Assembly: GCA_019454045.1 (NCBI GenBank)
Contig: SKCR01023792.1
Coordinates: 62,001-126,000, forward strand
DNA from: Zanthoxylum bungeanum
Taxonomy: Eukaryota; Streptophyta; Magnoliopsida; Sapindales; Rutaceae
Direction: 5' to 3'
DNA: 64,000 bases
Both the position numbers and the translations under genes were made by a program. The notes below the pieces were generated by a model, which was given only the letters and a program-made list of their open reading frames with translations, had not been told where the DNA came from and searched no databases. Below are positions 34,729-45,523 of this stretch, one piece after another (the stretch's first letter is position 1; the number at the start of each line of letters is the position of its first letter).

Positions 34729-35673
34729 TTACCCTCGAGGCGAAAGCTTATCTTGCTGAGTCACCCTGACATAGGCAGGACAACCCCAAACCTTAATGTA
34801 ACTAAGATTTGGTCTCCTACCAAACCATATCTCATACGGAGTCATAGGAACATCTTTTGAAGGAATCTTATTCAAAAGATGTGCAACTGTTAAAAGGGAG
34901 TAGCCCCATAAGTAATAGGGCAAATCTGTGAAACTCAACATCGATCGGACCATATCCAATAAAATCTGATTTCTCCTCTTAGACACTCCATTGTGATGTG
35001 GAGTACCTGGAGGAGTATATTGAGCGAGAATCATATTCTCCTTCATATAATCCATGAATTCACTGCTCATATATTCACCGCCTCGATCGAATCGAAGACA
35101 TTTAATATATTGACCAGTTTGTTTTTCTACTTCATTTCGGAACTCTTTGAACTTTTCAAAGGTTTTCGATTTATGTCGCATCAAATAGACATAACCGTAC
35201 CGTGACAGATCATCGATAAAGGTAACGAAGTACGAATAACCACTGTGAGCAGTCTGACTTAGTGGACCACATACATCAGAATGTATGAGTTCCAGTAAGT
35301 TAGTGGCGCGGTGTCCAACACCAGAAAATGGGGCTTTAGTCATCTTACCCAGAATACATGATTCACAAGTTGGATAGGATTCAATGGTGAGATCTGGTAT
35401 CAAACCATTCCTAACCAATTGGGTAAGGCATTTAATGCCTATATGACCTAGTCGCATATGCCAAAGTTTAGTATTATTAATTACAGGTAAACTACGTTTA
35501 TTAACTCCAGTGTTTAAAATATCTTTTGAAGTTTGCAATGTATAATGACCATGCTTATTTGGACAACAAAGGATATGAATATTACATTTATCATACAAAT
35601 ACAAAGAACAGTTCTTAATATCAATACAAAAAGTGATATAATATTTGCTACACATCCAAGTACAAAATAACAA
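34729..35673 (-). pseudogene. pol: Copia pre-integrase and integrase core (element 5)
   Basis: This 314-codon frame contains LWHMRLGHIG and CESCILGKMTKAPF, the zinc-binding pre-integrase part, at roughly residues 70-115. The catalytic core follows: Asp in IHSDVCGPLS, and Asp in RFDRGGEY. The third acidic residue of the D,D,E triad should lie in GVS-E-RRN, but the sequence reads GVSKRRNQILLD, a Glu to Lys change that should abolish strand transfer. The rest of the core, LDMVRSMLSF to WGCPAYVRV, is well kept. The N-terminal 50 residues look out of frame. Length and order fit a copia integrase. Confidence 0.92.
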
Positions 35674-36526
35674 TCATTTAACAAAAGTGTCCCTTTCAGT
35701 AAAGAGATCTCGCATACTCCCATTGTAACTGCATCCAGTAAGTCTCCACTCTCGAACCGTAACTGTATCTCTCCATGCTTCAGTTTCCTAATTTCCTTCA
35801 GCACCTGCAATGAATTGCAAATGTGAATGGGACAAGTAGAATCTCAAATCAAGGTGGATGTAACGGCTTCACAAGCCAAAGATTTATCAATAACTGGAAA
35901 AATAAATGTACCTGATGTCGATGCTTTCTCCCTCCTCAGCTGGGCAATGTAGTCAGGATAGTTCCTTTTCCAGTGCCCGACTTTGCTACAGTGATGGCAC
36001 TTGTCTTCAGAAGCCCTCTTGGGCTTTGCTATCTTTGCCTTTGGTTGAGAACCGAAACCCTTCTTCTTCTTCCCTTTCTTATTCTTTCCCTTTGACCAAG
36101 TCTGGGAAGAAGCATATAGAGAAGTAGGTCTCGGAGGGCGAGTCAGTACTCCCTTCTTGAGGTCCTCTTCCACCGTGAGCAACATCCTATGCAGCTCTTG
36201 GTAGGTGCAGACAATCCTGTTCATGTTGAAGTACATCACAAACTGGCGATAAGAAGCTGGGAGCGAACCAAGAATGACACTTATACCGAGAATGTCATTC
36301 AGGATGAGATTATGTTGCCTCAATTGATCGATCAAATTGATCATCTGAAGAACATGCGGGCTAATAGCTTGCCCCTCATCCAACCGCGCATGGAACAGTT
36401 CCGTTACGACCTTATGAACAACAACTTGTTCTTGGTTCTCAAACAATTGTCTTAATCGTGTCATCATAGTATAAGCATCTGACATGCCAAAATATTATTT
36501 CTTGAGCCCCAGTGAAAGCGAACTTA
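35674..36526 (-). pseudogene. gag: Copia gag and protease remnant (element 5)
   Basis: The frame 35844-36485 has the Gag core (HVLQMINLIDQLRQHNLILN), a basic region, and zinc knuckle CHHCSKVGHWKRNYP, in which the last cysteine has become Tyr. A stop interrupts the protease at 35844, at its usual first tryptophan; CPIHICNSLQVL follows in frame. The first 80 or so codons are missing: at about 36526 the sequence switches to family A leader. It is a close relative of gag at 26675-27732. Confidence 0.88.
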
Positions 36527-38303
36527 TCCAATATATATATCCTAACCTTTTCCTCTGAATCAACTAAGCCTTGGCTTTGGCTCAACAAGCTTAATGATTC
36601 CAGTTAAGCGCGACCCATTGATAGTGGGAAAGCTTCGTAATCCACATCGATGTACAGAAGTGACATTGACTTTGGCCAACAAGTAACAATTGCCTAAGAC
36701 ATGCGATATATAACAAAGCCTTTGTGGTTCAAACACATCCGCAATGGACATTGATCTTAACTTTGGCCAACAAACCAATGCCAATCTTGGATCTTGAGAG
36801 AGAACCACTAAATGGAAGGAAAACGCTTAATATTTGAGTGAAGGTTTTTCACGTAAATTGGCAACCAATTTATTATCTTTGATTAGGTCTCATCATACAC
36901 CCTTAAGCATGCATTCTAAAAGCATAATAAGGCGCGAAATAAAATTCATAATGATATGCGGATGGATATATAACAATTTGTTCCTATAACAAATCTCTCA
37001 ATTTCCTCTCTCCTGCTAGCACTATTATTACTTATACCCAATTACATAATACATTAAAGAAACCTTATTTACATTGAGGGGAATTGGTGAGAAGAGAAAT
37101 ATAAAGAGTAAAGAGATAATAGGCTGGACACGCAGTCAAATTTAATAAATTCTAAATTTATTACAATAATTTCCAAAATTGCCCCCACCCTTCTAATATC
37201 CATCTGATATACATTATTCATACAATACATCTATGTATTCACACAAAGCATGTTATTCAATTAATCTTTGAATTAATGATCATCCAATGTTCAAACAACG
37301 ATTTGACTTGCGCGAGTCCAACTCGTTTAAGAATAAATACTCAAAGTACGTATTCTTGATTTATATCGAACTACAATTTTAAATCCAATTTAATTTGTAT
37401 CCAATACTAATTCGTATTTAATTCCAAATTAAATAATTACACTTATTTATGTGCCTTAAAGACTTAGATTCTAAATCTAATCTAAATGGGTCTCAAAGGC
37501 CCAATTAGTATCCAATACTATTTTAATTAAAGTCCAATGGGCTTTTAATTAATTCTTAAGGCATGGGCTTTGGCCAATATGGATCCAATCCAACTTGCAA
37601 GGCCCAATTAGAAATCACCATTTGCCATAAAATCAATTTTGGCCTATTAGGCCCAATTAAATATTAAAAGGCCCAAAAGTTATATTTGGACTTCATGGAA
37701 ATGGTTTTAGGCCCGATTTGGATCCAATCTAATTGTCCAAAACCAAGCTTGGCCCAACCAAGCCCATCAAGCCCAAATACAACAAATTAGCCCAATCCAA
37801 TTTTAAAGACTAATTTATATTAATTTAATTAAAGTGTAATTGCCATAATTAATTAATTAAAGTAATATTTCCAAAACATCAATTAAACTAATTAATCATG
37901 CTTAGATTATCCAACTCATATCCAACACAAATTGAAGCAAAAATAATTCATTCCAACATGCTTAGGGTTCACGAAAATTTGGGGAAATAATATCCAATTT
38001 TGATTTCAATCAAATTAAATCAACAATCAATATTCATTTCATGCTTTAAACATATCCAATGGTCTAAAATCAAAATTTCACCATGATACAACAAGGGTTT
38101 ATATTCGGCCATGGTGGGATTTTTAGGGAAAATTAATCTAATCAATTTATCATAAAATCAATCATGCATAACTCCAAGTTATCATCATATAACCATAACC
38201 AAACAACCAATTTAGGCATTTGCAAGCTCAAAGCATAAAATCCCCAAATCAAGTATATAAACCCTAAACTTAAATCATGCTTATACAAGGCTCATGATAC
38301 CAT
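36527..38303 (-). mobile_element. Family A leader with primer site (element A4 fragment)
   Basis: The fragment starts near TCCAATATATATATCCTAACC, the same place where the leaders of the other A elements begin before TCCTCTGAATCAAC. It ends in a decayed primer site, CTCATGATACCA at 38291-38302. The leader ORF region at 36560-36808 is open only on the minus strand (82 codons, KVNVTS, GSRLTGI); the plus-strand frame is broken. No gag or pol accompanies the fragment. Confidence 0.8.
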
Positions 38304-38970
38304 TGTTAGTATCCTAGACATGCCCAAGGTCTCTAAATCATGATTTCGGTGTGTGAATAATCAAAATAAGTTGCGGAAAGACTTACAATGAGTGGATGAA
38401 GTTCAAAACTTTCTTTGTATAAAAATAAGAGTGAGTTTCTGTATCGCCTTGATTTGCTCTTTAAGTGCTAGCTTTGTTTGATTTTGAAGCAAACTCAAAG
38501 AGAAAATGAACCCTAGGCTCACGGCAAAATGGAGGAGAAGGAGAAAGTTTGTGTTTTTTTTTTATATTTTGTTTCTAAATAATTACCAAAGTCAACAACC
38601 AAAAATGTGTATATCCTTTTCCAAAAAGGCAAAGTTTGTTGAGCAAGTTTCCAATAAATGCTATCAACCACTTCTATCACAAAAAATGTGATATGACTTC
38701 CATCACCAAAAAATGACTAGTGATGTAAGTGAAGTGGGTCCCACTTTAAATTCAAAATTTGATTAGGTAACGTAACACACTTCAGGCTCAGGTTCGTTTA
38801 ATTCGATTAAACGAATTTTCCGTTGCGACATAATTAAATTAAATTTAATTAAATAATAATGCTTAGTAAAATTATTACAAAAGTCGTTTGCGAATTAATT
38901 CCAAATTAATTCGTTCGCCCGAATTAAAATCCAATTTTAATTCCATTTTGAAATCCGATTTCAATTTTAA
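38304..38970 (-). mobile_element. Family A 5' LTR fragment (copy A4)
   Basis: It starts TGTTAGTATCC after the primer site and follows the A LTR for about 667 bp, to a point shortly after GAAATCCGATTTCAATTTTAAT. The rest is lost. This copy is clearly more diverged than the others. Confidence 0.75.
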
Positions 38971-39264
38971 TAGTAAATCTTGACCAGGAACTTTATTTAA
39001 GGATATACAACTTATAGTGACGCTTCAAAATGTCAATTACAAACTACGTTGTAACTGCGCACTACATTGTAAATCCTAGGGTCTTTGTCTAATATACACG
39101 TATCACTAAATTAGATTTAGTTTCAATCTAATCATAATTAGATATCTAATCGTAATTAGATCAAATATGTATATAAAAGACAATAGGTGCTACCATTTAA
39201 TAAGTAATATTATGGAAAAAAAATCATTTGTATTCATGAATCAGACATAAATACGATCCAGATC
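38971..39264. mobile_element. Possible F-like LTR fragment
   Basis: The start, TAAATCTTGACCAGGAACT, matches TAAACCTTGACCAGGAACT at 30718-30736 in the F LTR, and a later AATGTCA-type segment follows in both. The rest is too diverged for me to align. No gene is visible. Confidence 0.4.
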
Positions 39265-39816
39265 GGCACTCCAAGCTCTAACCCTAACATAAGGGCATAT
39301 GTCATCCCTAGTCCTGAACTACGTGTGCACACGTTCTCTAAGTCCGTCAATTCCATATTTGAACCAAGTTACATCTGAGATGGGGTTTTCCCCTATGTCT
39401 CCAAAAATCATAAATTAAACTTTTTAAATCATCACTTTTTAAAAACATTTCTCAAAATATTTTTATTCATAAAACATCAGGAAAAAAACTTGGCTAATGC
39501 CCTATGTGGGAACATTAAGTTGCTATTCAAAAACATATAAGTAAATACAACTTGAGAAAAGAGTCCACGCATAAATTTTAGGATCTGACTGTTATTACTT
39601 ACTTCTTCTTCATAGAAGAATATTGTGGTTCATGCGATGATCTATAATCGAAAACTCAATTAGAATATAAGGTGTGAAACATGATTTGGAATTAGACTAC
39701 GTTTATTAATTCAATACATCTATAAATATCACACAATGTATTATACTTGCAACTTGTCATAAGCCGTGTATATGTGTCGATATGAAACCCTAAAAGTTAT
39801 CTCCAACATTTATGAG
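39265..39816. mobile_element. B-like LTR fragment
   Basis: The segment around GTGCACACGTTCTCTAAGTC, CCGTCAATTCCA and CAAGTTACATCTGAGATGGGG parallels 15712-15800 of the B LTR in the same order and strand, with clear divergence. Limits are approximate. Confidence 0.5.
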
Positions 39817-41103
39817 TGTCACGATACCGGGTCTGGCGTGTCGTGACGCCTTCGCAAATAGACCCAGGCAGAGAGCATGCTCTGTTTCGCATTGTGACAC
39901 CCACCAGATCAGACCTGAGACAGAGCATGTGCTTATCATACATCGCGATGTCAAATGCTGAGCATCACGATGCTCATAAGACCAAGCCCGAGACAGTGAG
40001 CCTCTAATTATTATGCGTTGTGACGTGGGGTGTTGAGCGTCGTGACGCTAAGCCGATTTACAGGGCCTAGCATAAATCTACAATGTCTAACTTGCCCAAA
40101 TACATTCCCAACACTCCTAGACTACAACCTTTACACAAACTACTCTATTAAGCTACAACTTCATACATTTTATACCAATCTATCATCAACAACAATCTTT
40201 TAATCTCATAACTCTTGTTTTAGCTCAACACTTAGGATTTCTAAAAATTTTGGCATTTCATCTTACAATCAATTTCTTTGTTTATTATTCACCTAAATGC
40301 ACTCCCTAGCATGTCAATAACTCTAACATAGCATCATACCATCAAAATTCCACAATCCAAGCTTTGGGTCAAGATTTTCTTACCTCATTTCACTTGATTT
40401 TCTTCACAATTCAAGTTTTCTAAACTTGATATTCTTCTTCCTAGCTTGTTGTGGGATGACTTGTATTTGTTTCCTCTTGATTTTTGGATGAGAAAATGGC
40501 TTCCCCTTCTTCCTTCCTTCTTTTTCTTCCCTTTCACGTTTCTTCTCCTCCTCTCTATTTTTTTTTGGAAGATGAATGAATAATCATTCTATTTATACTA
40601 TGGGATAAAGTCTTTTACTGTTATTCTTGATAAGTTTGGTTCCTTCTAGAGAAGTCTAGGGACATTATAAGATATTTAGACTTATTGGGACATTAAAAGC
40701 TATTGAGCCAAATGAGAAAGGTAATGAGCCTTTAGATTATCATGTAAATTCCTCTTTAACTCCTCATTTTCGTCATAGCACAGATGGTCCGTAGAAATGA
40801 CCAAATTCGACCTAGTTCTGTTCCAAATTTGGAAAAAATGTTCAACGATAAAATTGTAGATCTTCGTCTTAACTTTTAAGCGATATAAAATTCGTAAGAT
40901 TTGGAGATTGTATAAAAACATTATGCCCCAGATATTAAAGGCTGTTCAAAATAGAATGTAAGCTAAATTTCACATCGGAATTGTAAGGAATTTGCCGATT
41001 GTCCAAAAAGTCACTTCATGAGCATATACATATTTGAACATGATTTATATCATGTACCATGCCTTTCATAACATAACAGTCATTTCGCTTACCAGGTGTT
41101 ACA
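39817..41103 (-). mobile_element. Tekay/Del-like 3' LTR (family E)
   Basis: The 1287-bp LTR reads TGTCACGATACC...GGTGTTACA on the plus strand, so TGTAACACC...GTGACA on the minus strand. It is followed on the right by AATTCTCCCCTA (polypurine tract GGGGAGAATT on the minus strand) and then GATTCGTCCTCGAATC, the usual end of Tekay/Del chromovirus elements. Those features set the orientation. Six motifs resembling TCGTGACG lie at 39837-40050. Confidence 0.82.
40590..40597 (-). promoter_or_regulatory. TATA box of LTR E
   Basis: The minus strand reads TATAAATA about 505 bp into the LTR, a typical U3 length for this group. Transcription would start about 30 bp further left, near 40560. Confidence 0.55.
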
Positions 41104-41267
41104 AATTCTCCCCTAAATATGATTCGTCCTCGAATCCCTTCTAATGTTGAACATCTTTGGTCCCTCTTGGTTTGTAGACATCTGATGTCTACTACTCTTA
41201 TCTTCCTTATCTATCTTTTTGATTTTCTATTCAAGAACTCGGTACTATGACTTCTCAGAATCTCTAG
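41104..41267 (-). mobile_element. Polypurine tract and 3' tail of the E element interior
   Basis: Only about 160 bp of interior remain before the A5 LTR cuts in. The tract at 41104-41113 and the inverted motif GATTCGTCCTCGAATC are the only recognisable parts; no integrase or chromodomain remains. Confidence 0.7.
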
Positions 41268-42768
41268 TGTTGGATAATTATGACCCATAACATTTCTATT
41301 TTGTAAAGAACATTGTGTTCTTGTACAAAATTAACTATGTGACAAAGGAAATTGTTCTTTTATCATTTGTAATTGGATTACCTGGATATATAAATGATAA
41401 AAGTTCATATGATTAGTACCAGATTAATAACATATGAGACAGTATTAATCCACGTAAGGTTTAATCATTAAATATCCTTAGTCGTAGTATTATCGAGACT
41501 GGACATCGATAATGCAGAATAAGCTAGTATTACACTTGTGTGCGTTATGGAAGCTTAACGACATAGTTCTCATATATTTGGGTATTGGATACTCATGCAA
41601 GTGTGATATGAGGTTTTGTTTGCAGATGGTACGGGAAAAGCTTCGCTCTGGATAGACCCCTCGGAATCCCATTGGTAGTATGAATATGTGTGTATGGGAA
41701 TCCGAATCAGGGTATGTGTATATGGTCTTAACCTGGGACATGCATCGCTAATACTGACAATCAGTATACTTTAGTTTTGGTCATCCGGGGCTTTAACAGG
41801 TTCTGTGTACGCCTCTTCTGGGTATACTGAGAATCGTAGTGTATTGGGTGTCAAGATGGAAGTATCACTTCAGTCATATAGAGATGATGATCATGCAGGG
41901 ATACAGAATTGGTACTCTATAGTTCTATAGCCATCAGGAAAGTATGACTAGGTCATGACTTTCCGATCATAAAGAGACTAGTTTCTAGTGATCTGATATA
42001 TGCTTCGTACGGGGCAGACACAACTCCAGCCCCAGGCCTAGCATGTGATATCTGATACTGGATCGTAATACGTAATACTATATATACTAAGCCTGATAAA
42101 TTGTATTCCTTAAAAGAATATTTCTGGAGAATTGGGAAGGCAAGGTGCTTTGCTAGAAGCCAACCATGTCTTGTAAATCAGAAAGAACGTGGTACGAGGT
42201 ACACACGTGTTTGGATAGTTCGATGACCATATTCACTTTCAACATATCCAGGGATCTCTTGGGTCGCCTCCCAAAGATTCACTGATGGCATTTGACTTAA
42301 ACAGAATTAATCTGGGATTAATTACGAGAGAGAGAAATTAATCTGGGATTAATTACGACAAGAATTAATCTGGGATTAAATCGACTGGAAGAGAGAGAAC
42401 ATGATTAATTTGGAATTAATCGGTAAAATAAATTCAATAATGAAATTGGATTTTTTTATTTAATTTATTTGTTTGGGCTAAAATAATATATTGGATATAT
42501 TAAATGAAATCGAAATTCAAAGAGGAATTGAAATTGGATTTTAATTCAAGCGAACGAATTAATTTGGAATTAATTCGTAAGCGACTTTCGTAATAATTTT
42601 GCTGGGCATTATTATTTAATTAAATTGGATTTAATTATGTCGCGACGGAAAATTTGTTTAATTTGGAATTAAACGAACCTGGACCCGAGTGAAGTTGCGT
42701 GTTGGATTAGCCGACTTAAATTTGGAATTTAATAAGTGGTGGGATCCACTTGACCTCATCATTATTGG
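41268..42768 (+). mobile_element. Family A LTR fragment on the plus strand (copy A5)
   Basis: It starts TGTTGGATAATTATGACCC and follows the A LTR for 1.5 kb, then is interrupted by LTR C2 at 42769. The left flank is TCTAG; the 3' end of the LTR is not found beyond C2, so it was lost. This copy has three consecutive ATTAATC/GATTAAT hairpins at 42305-42379, where other copies have two. Confidence 0.82.
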
Positions 42769-43329
42769 TGTAGGAAACAGAAAACTACGACGCTGTCCCG
42801 GGCTCATGGCCCGGTCAGGAGTACGGAGTATCCCACTGGGGAATTAAACCGGAGAACCAAAAATGAAGTCGCCACCCCGTGTGAACTGGGAAAATGATTT
42901 AAGGCCGCACTCACCCCTCGCAAGGGAAGACCTCAAACCGTTGGGTTCGGAATGGTCCCTTACTTATGCCACTTGTAATGAAAGGATTTATGCAATAGTA
43001 CAACCAAATCTCATGCAACACGTACCAGATAATTTAAGCAATATGCAAGTTTGCACACCATAATTTTAAATGAAAAAAATAAAGGCAAAATACATAATTC
43101 ATGAACGTATTAAACAATAAAGTGCAATAATGTAACTAATAATAACTATAAAGGCATTAATAATAAAAGCGAGCACACAATCTCCTGAGCATACCGAATA
43201 AATAAATGTGGAAAATATAAATAAACAATAACGGTAAAAGCATAAATATTAAAGAGAGCTAACTAAGCATATGATGGGGAAGGGAATGACTAATGAAACA
43301 AACATGCATGAAACATGATGAAGGAATCT

Positions 43330-43550
43330 ATCTAGTGTGTGCGCGTTCGTGTAGCGTTCATAAACGCGTTCGAATGGTAAACAGAATGCAAGCTTTCGAG
43401 TAGCATTTGATAACGCGTTCGAATGGGATAAGACCTGATACATGATACAATAAAATGCATGTGTGTTCTAGTAGCGTTCTGAGACGTGTTCGAATGGAAA
43501 TGAGACATAATGCATACGTTCGTGTAGCGTTTGGAAATGTGTTCGAACGA
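43330..43550. repeat. Four repeats of a TTCGAA-type motif, about 60 bp apart
   Basis: Each unit has GTAGCGTT, 5-8 variable bases, then CGCGTTCGAATGG or similar. Copy C3 has the reversed form at about 62815-62945. The three overlapping minus-strand ORFs here come from the repeat. Confidence 0.75.
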
Positions 43551-43605
43551 GATTTCCAAAATGGCATCTGAAGTGACACAAACACATTTATGGATAAACA
43601 AATAC

Positions 43606-44118
43606 ACGATGTAGGACCTCGTATGCCCGATTGAATATATTTCACATTCAATCGAGTGTACTTCGTCCGGCGCGACAAAACATCGTGGCAAAGGTAGCCT
43701 TTAGGCTTTTCATCCCTCAAGGTGGATGACCTTTAATCCAACTTGATTTGCCCATGCGTATTACACTCTGATGCATGATTTAACTAGGAGATGGCATACA
43801 GAAAGCAAATAACGGAATAATAAAAGGCGCGGCGAAATGTCATGGTAAATGTAGCCTTTTAGGCTTTTCTTCCCCCAAGTAGAGAACCTTTAGACCAACA
43901 TAATAAGCCCATGCGCATTACATTACAATGTATACAAATAAAATAGACAATGATATGGGACTTCGTATGTCCGATTAAACATATCTCACATTCAATCAAA
44001 CATACTTCGTCCGGCGCGGCAAAACGTCATGGTAAAGGTAGCCTTTAGGCTTTTCATCCCTCAAAACGGAGGACCTTTAATCAAACTTGATTTGCCCATA
44101 CGCATTACATTACAATGC
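43606..44118. repeat. Long repeats in LTR C2
   Basis: Two similar copies of about 165 bp (43606-43772 and 43953-44118) share CTTCGTCCGGCGCG, GGTAGCCTTTAGGCTTTTCA and GATTTGCCCAT. A half copy lies between them (about 43830-43925). Copy C3 retains one at 62640-62730. Confidence 0.8.
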
Positions 44119-45299
44119 ATAAATAAGTAACATGCAGAAAGTAATAACATACTAACAACTAAATCATGTTTAAAAGTAAATAACATACTAACAACTAAAT
44201 CATGCCCAAACACAAGGTTGGATGAAACGAAATATGTGTGTCTCCTGAGTGGTACGTGGAGTTATTTCCCAAGTACAGACCGCACTACCGTCCATCCGGA
44301 TTCGGCTACGGAATTTATGTATGGGTTTCCATCCGATATACCGCAAGAGAGAACACATATTCCATTCATCCGAAAGTCATATCGTACACTAATCCACAAT
44401 ACTCATGCGAAATAAAGTAAGAAAATAAATAAAAATAAAGGAGAAAAAATAAAAAAAGGGTGCCCTTAGGTCTAACCTCTTAAGTCATCTCTCGGAAGTG
44501 CGCTACGCGGTTGTTGGAAGGGTTGATGCTCCGAAACTCCTTCGGTTCACTGGTTCAACATTTTCCTTTACTATTTTGCTGTTTGGGCTGCTGTTTTTAA
44601 TCCATTTTGCTGCTATTTTTTTTGTATTTTATGGTCACTATTTTCACTGTATTAAGGGACTGTTTTTGCGTTTTTGAGGGTATTAGGGGTTGCGGTTTTC
44701 ACTGTTTGGGCTAAAGTTTTGGTGTTGTTTTTGGCGTGAATTGGGGCTGTTGTTTAAGGCTGTTGGTGCGTGAATCAGGGCTATGTTTTCAGGGTGTTTT
44801 GCGGTGGTCAGGGGACTATGTTTTAGGGGTATGTTTCGGTGATGATGCTTACTGTTTATAGGGGTGTTTTGGTGATGTTCCTTTGCTGTTTTGGGAGAGT
44901 GTTTTGGTGATGGTAGGGAGGAGGATAAGAGAGAATTATTTGCTCTTTTTTTATTGCTTTGGGCGTGAGTTGCTAGCTTCAGGTTGGGTTTATGCTTCTT
45001 TTTATTGGTAAAAGGTTGAGGTTTACCTTGTGTGAAAAGAGAAAGGATTTGTGTAATTATGGGAGATATTTTTAATTAGTGTGATAAGGGAAAAATCTTT
45101 TAATTATGGAAGTGATTAGATATGATTTAATTTGATTAGGAAGATGATATATTTGATTTTATTTGATTTGTTTCATTTAGTTATGTGATTAATATGTGTT
45201 TTTGTTTAATATGGAAGGTAATGGGCGTGAATGGACTCATTGGACGTGTATCATAGGCATTTTTCAGGGGCATTTGGGTGTGTCTCAGGGGCTGTTTTC

Positions 45300-45523
45300 G
45301 GTGCGGTTCAGGGGTATATGTCAGAGGGTGTTTGGTGCGGTTCATGGGTACAGGTCAGAGGGTGTTTGGTGTGGTTCATGGGTACAGGTCTGAGGCAGTT
45401 TGGTACGGTTCAAGGGTACAGGTCAGATGTAGTTTAGTGCGGTTCAGAGGTACAGGTCAGAGGCAGTTTGGTGCGGTTCAGGGGTACAGGTCAGAGGCAG
45501 TTTGGTGCGGTTCAGGGGTACAG
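45300..45523. repeat. 34-bp minisatellite, 6.6 units
   Basis: The unit is GGTGCGGTTCAGGGGTACAG followed by GTCAGAGGCAGTTT, with a few substitutions per unit. As 34 is not a multiple of three, it is open in several frames and produces the three overlapping frames at 45196-45607, which are not genes. Confidence 0.93.

Larger units (their letters stand above)
42769..45235 (+). mobile_element. Family C LTR (copy C2)
   Basis: It starts TGTAGGAAACAG inside LTR A5. The conserved head (42769-42985) holds hairpins at 42798-42814 (CCGGGC/GCCCGG, loop TCATG) and 42875-42890 (one mismatch). Alignment with C1 continues to about 45235. The end CCTACA of C1 is not found, so the right limit is uncertain. 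Its orientation is opposite to the gypsy body on its right. ORFs at 42863-43063, 43249-43720 and 44218-44420 are repeat-derived. Confidence 0.72.

Noticed and set aside
43249..43720. Three overlapping minus-strand ORFs rich in Arg and Thr
   Set aside because: They derive from the TTCGAA-type repeats of LTR C2.
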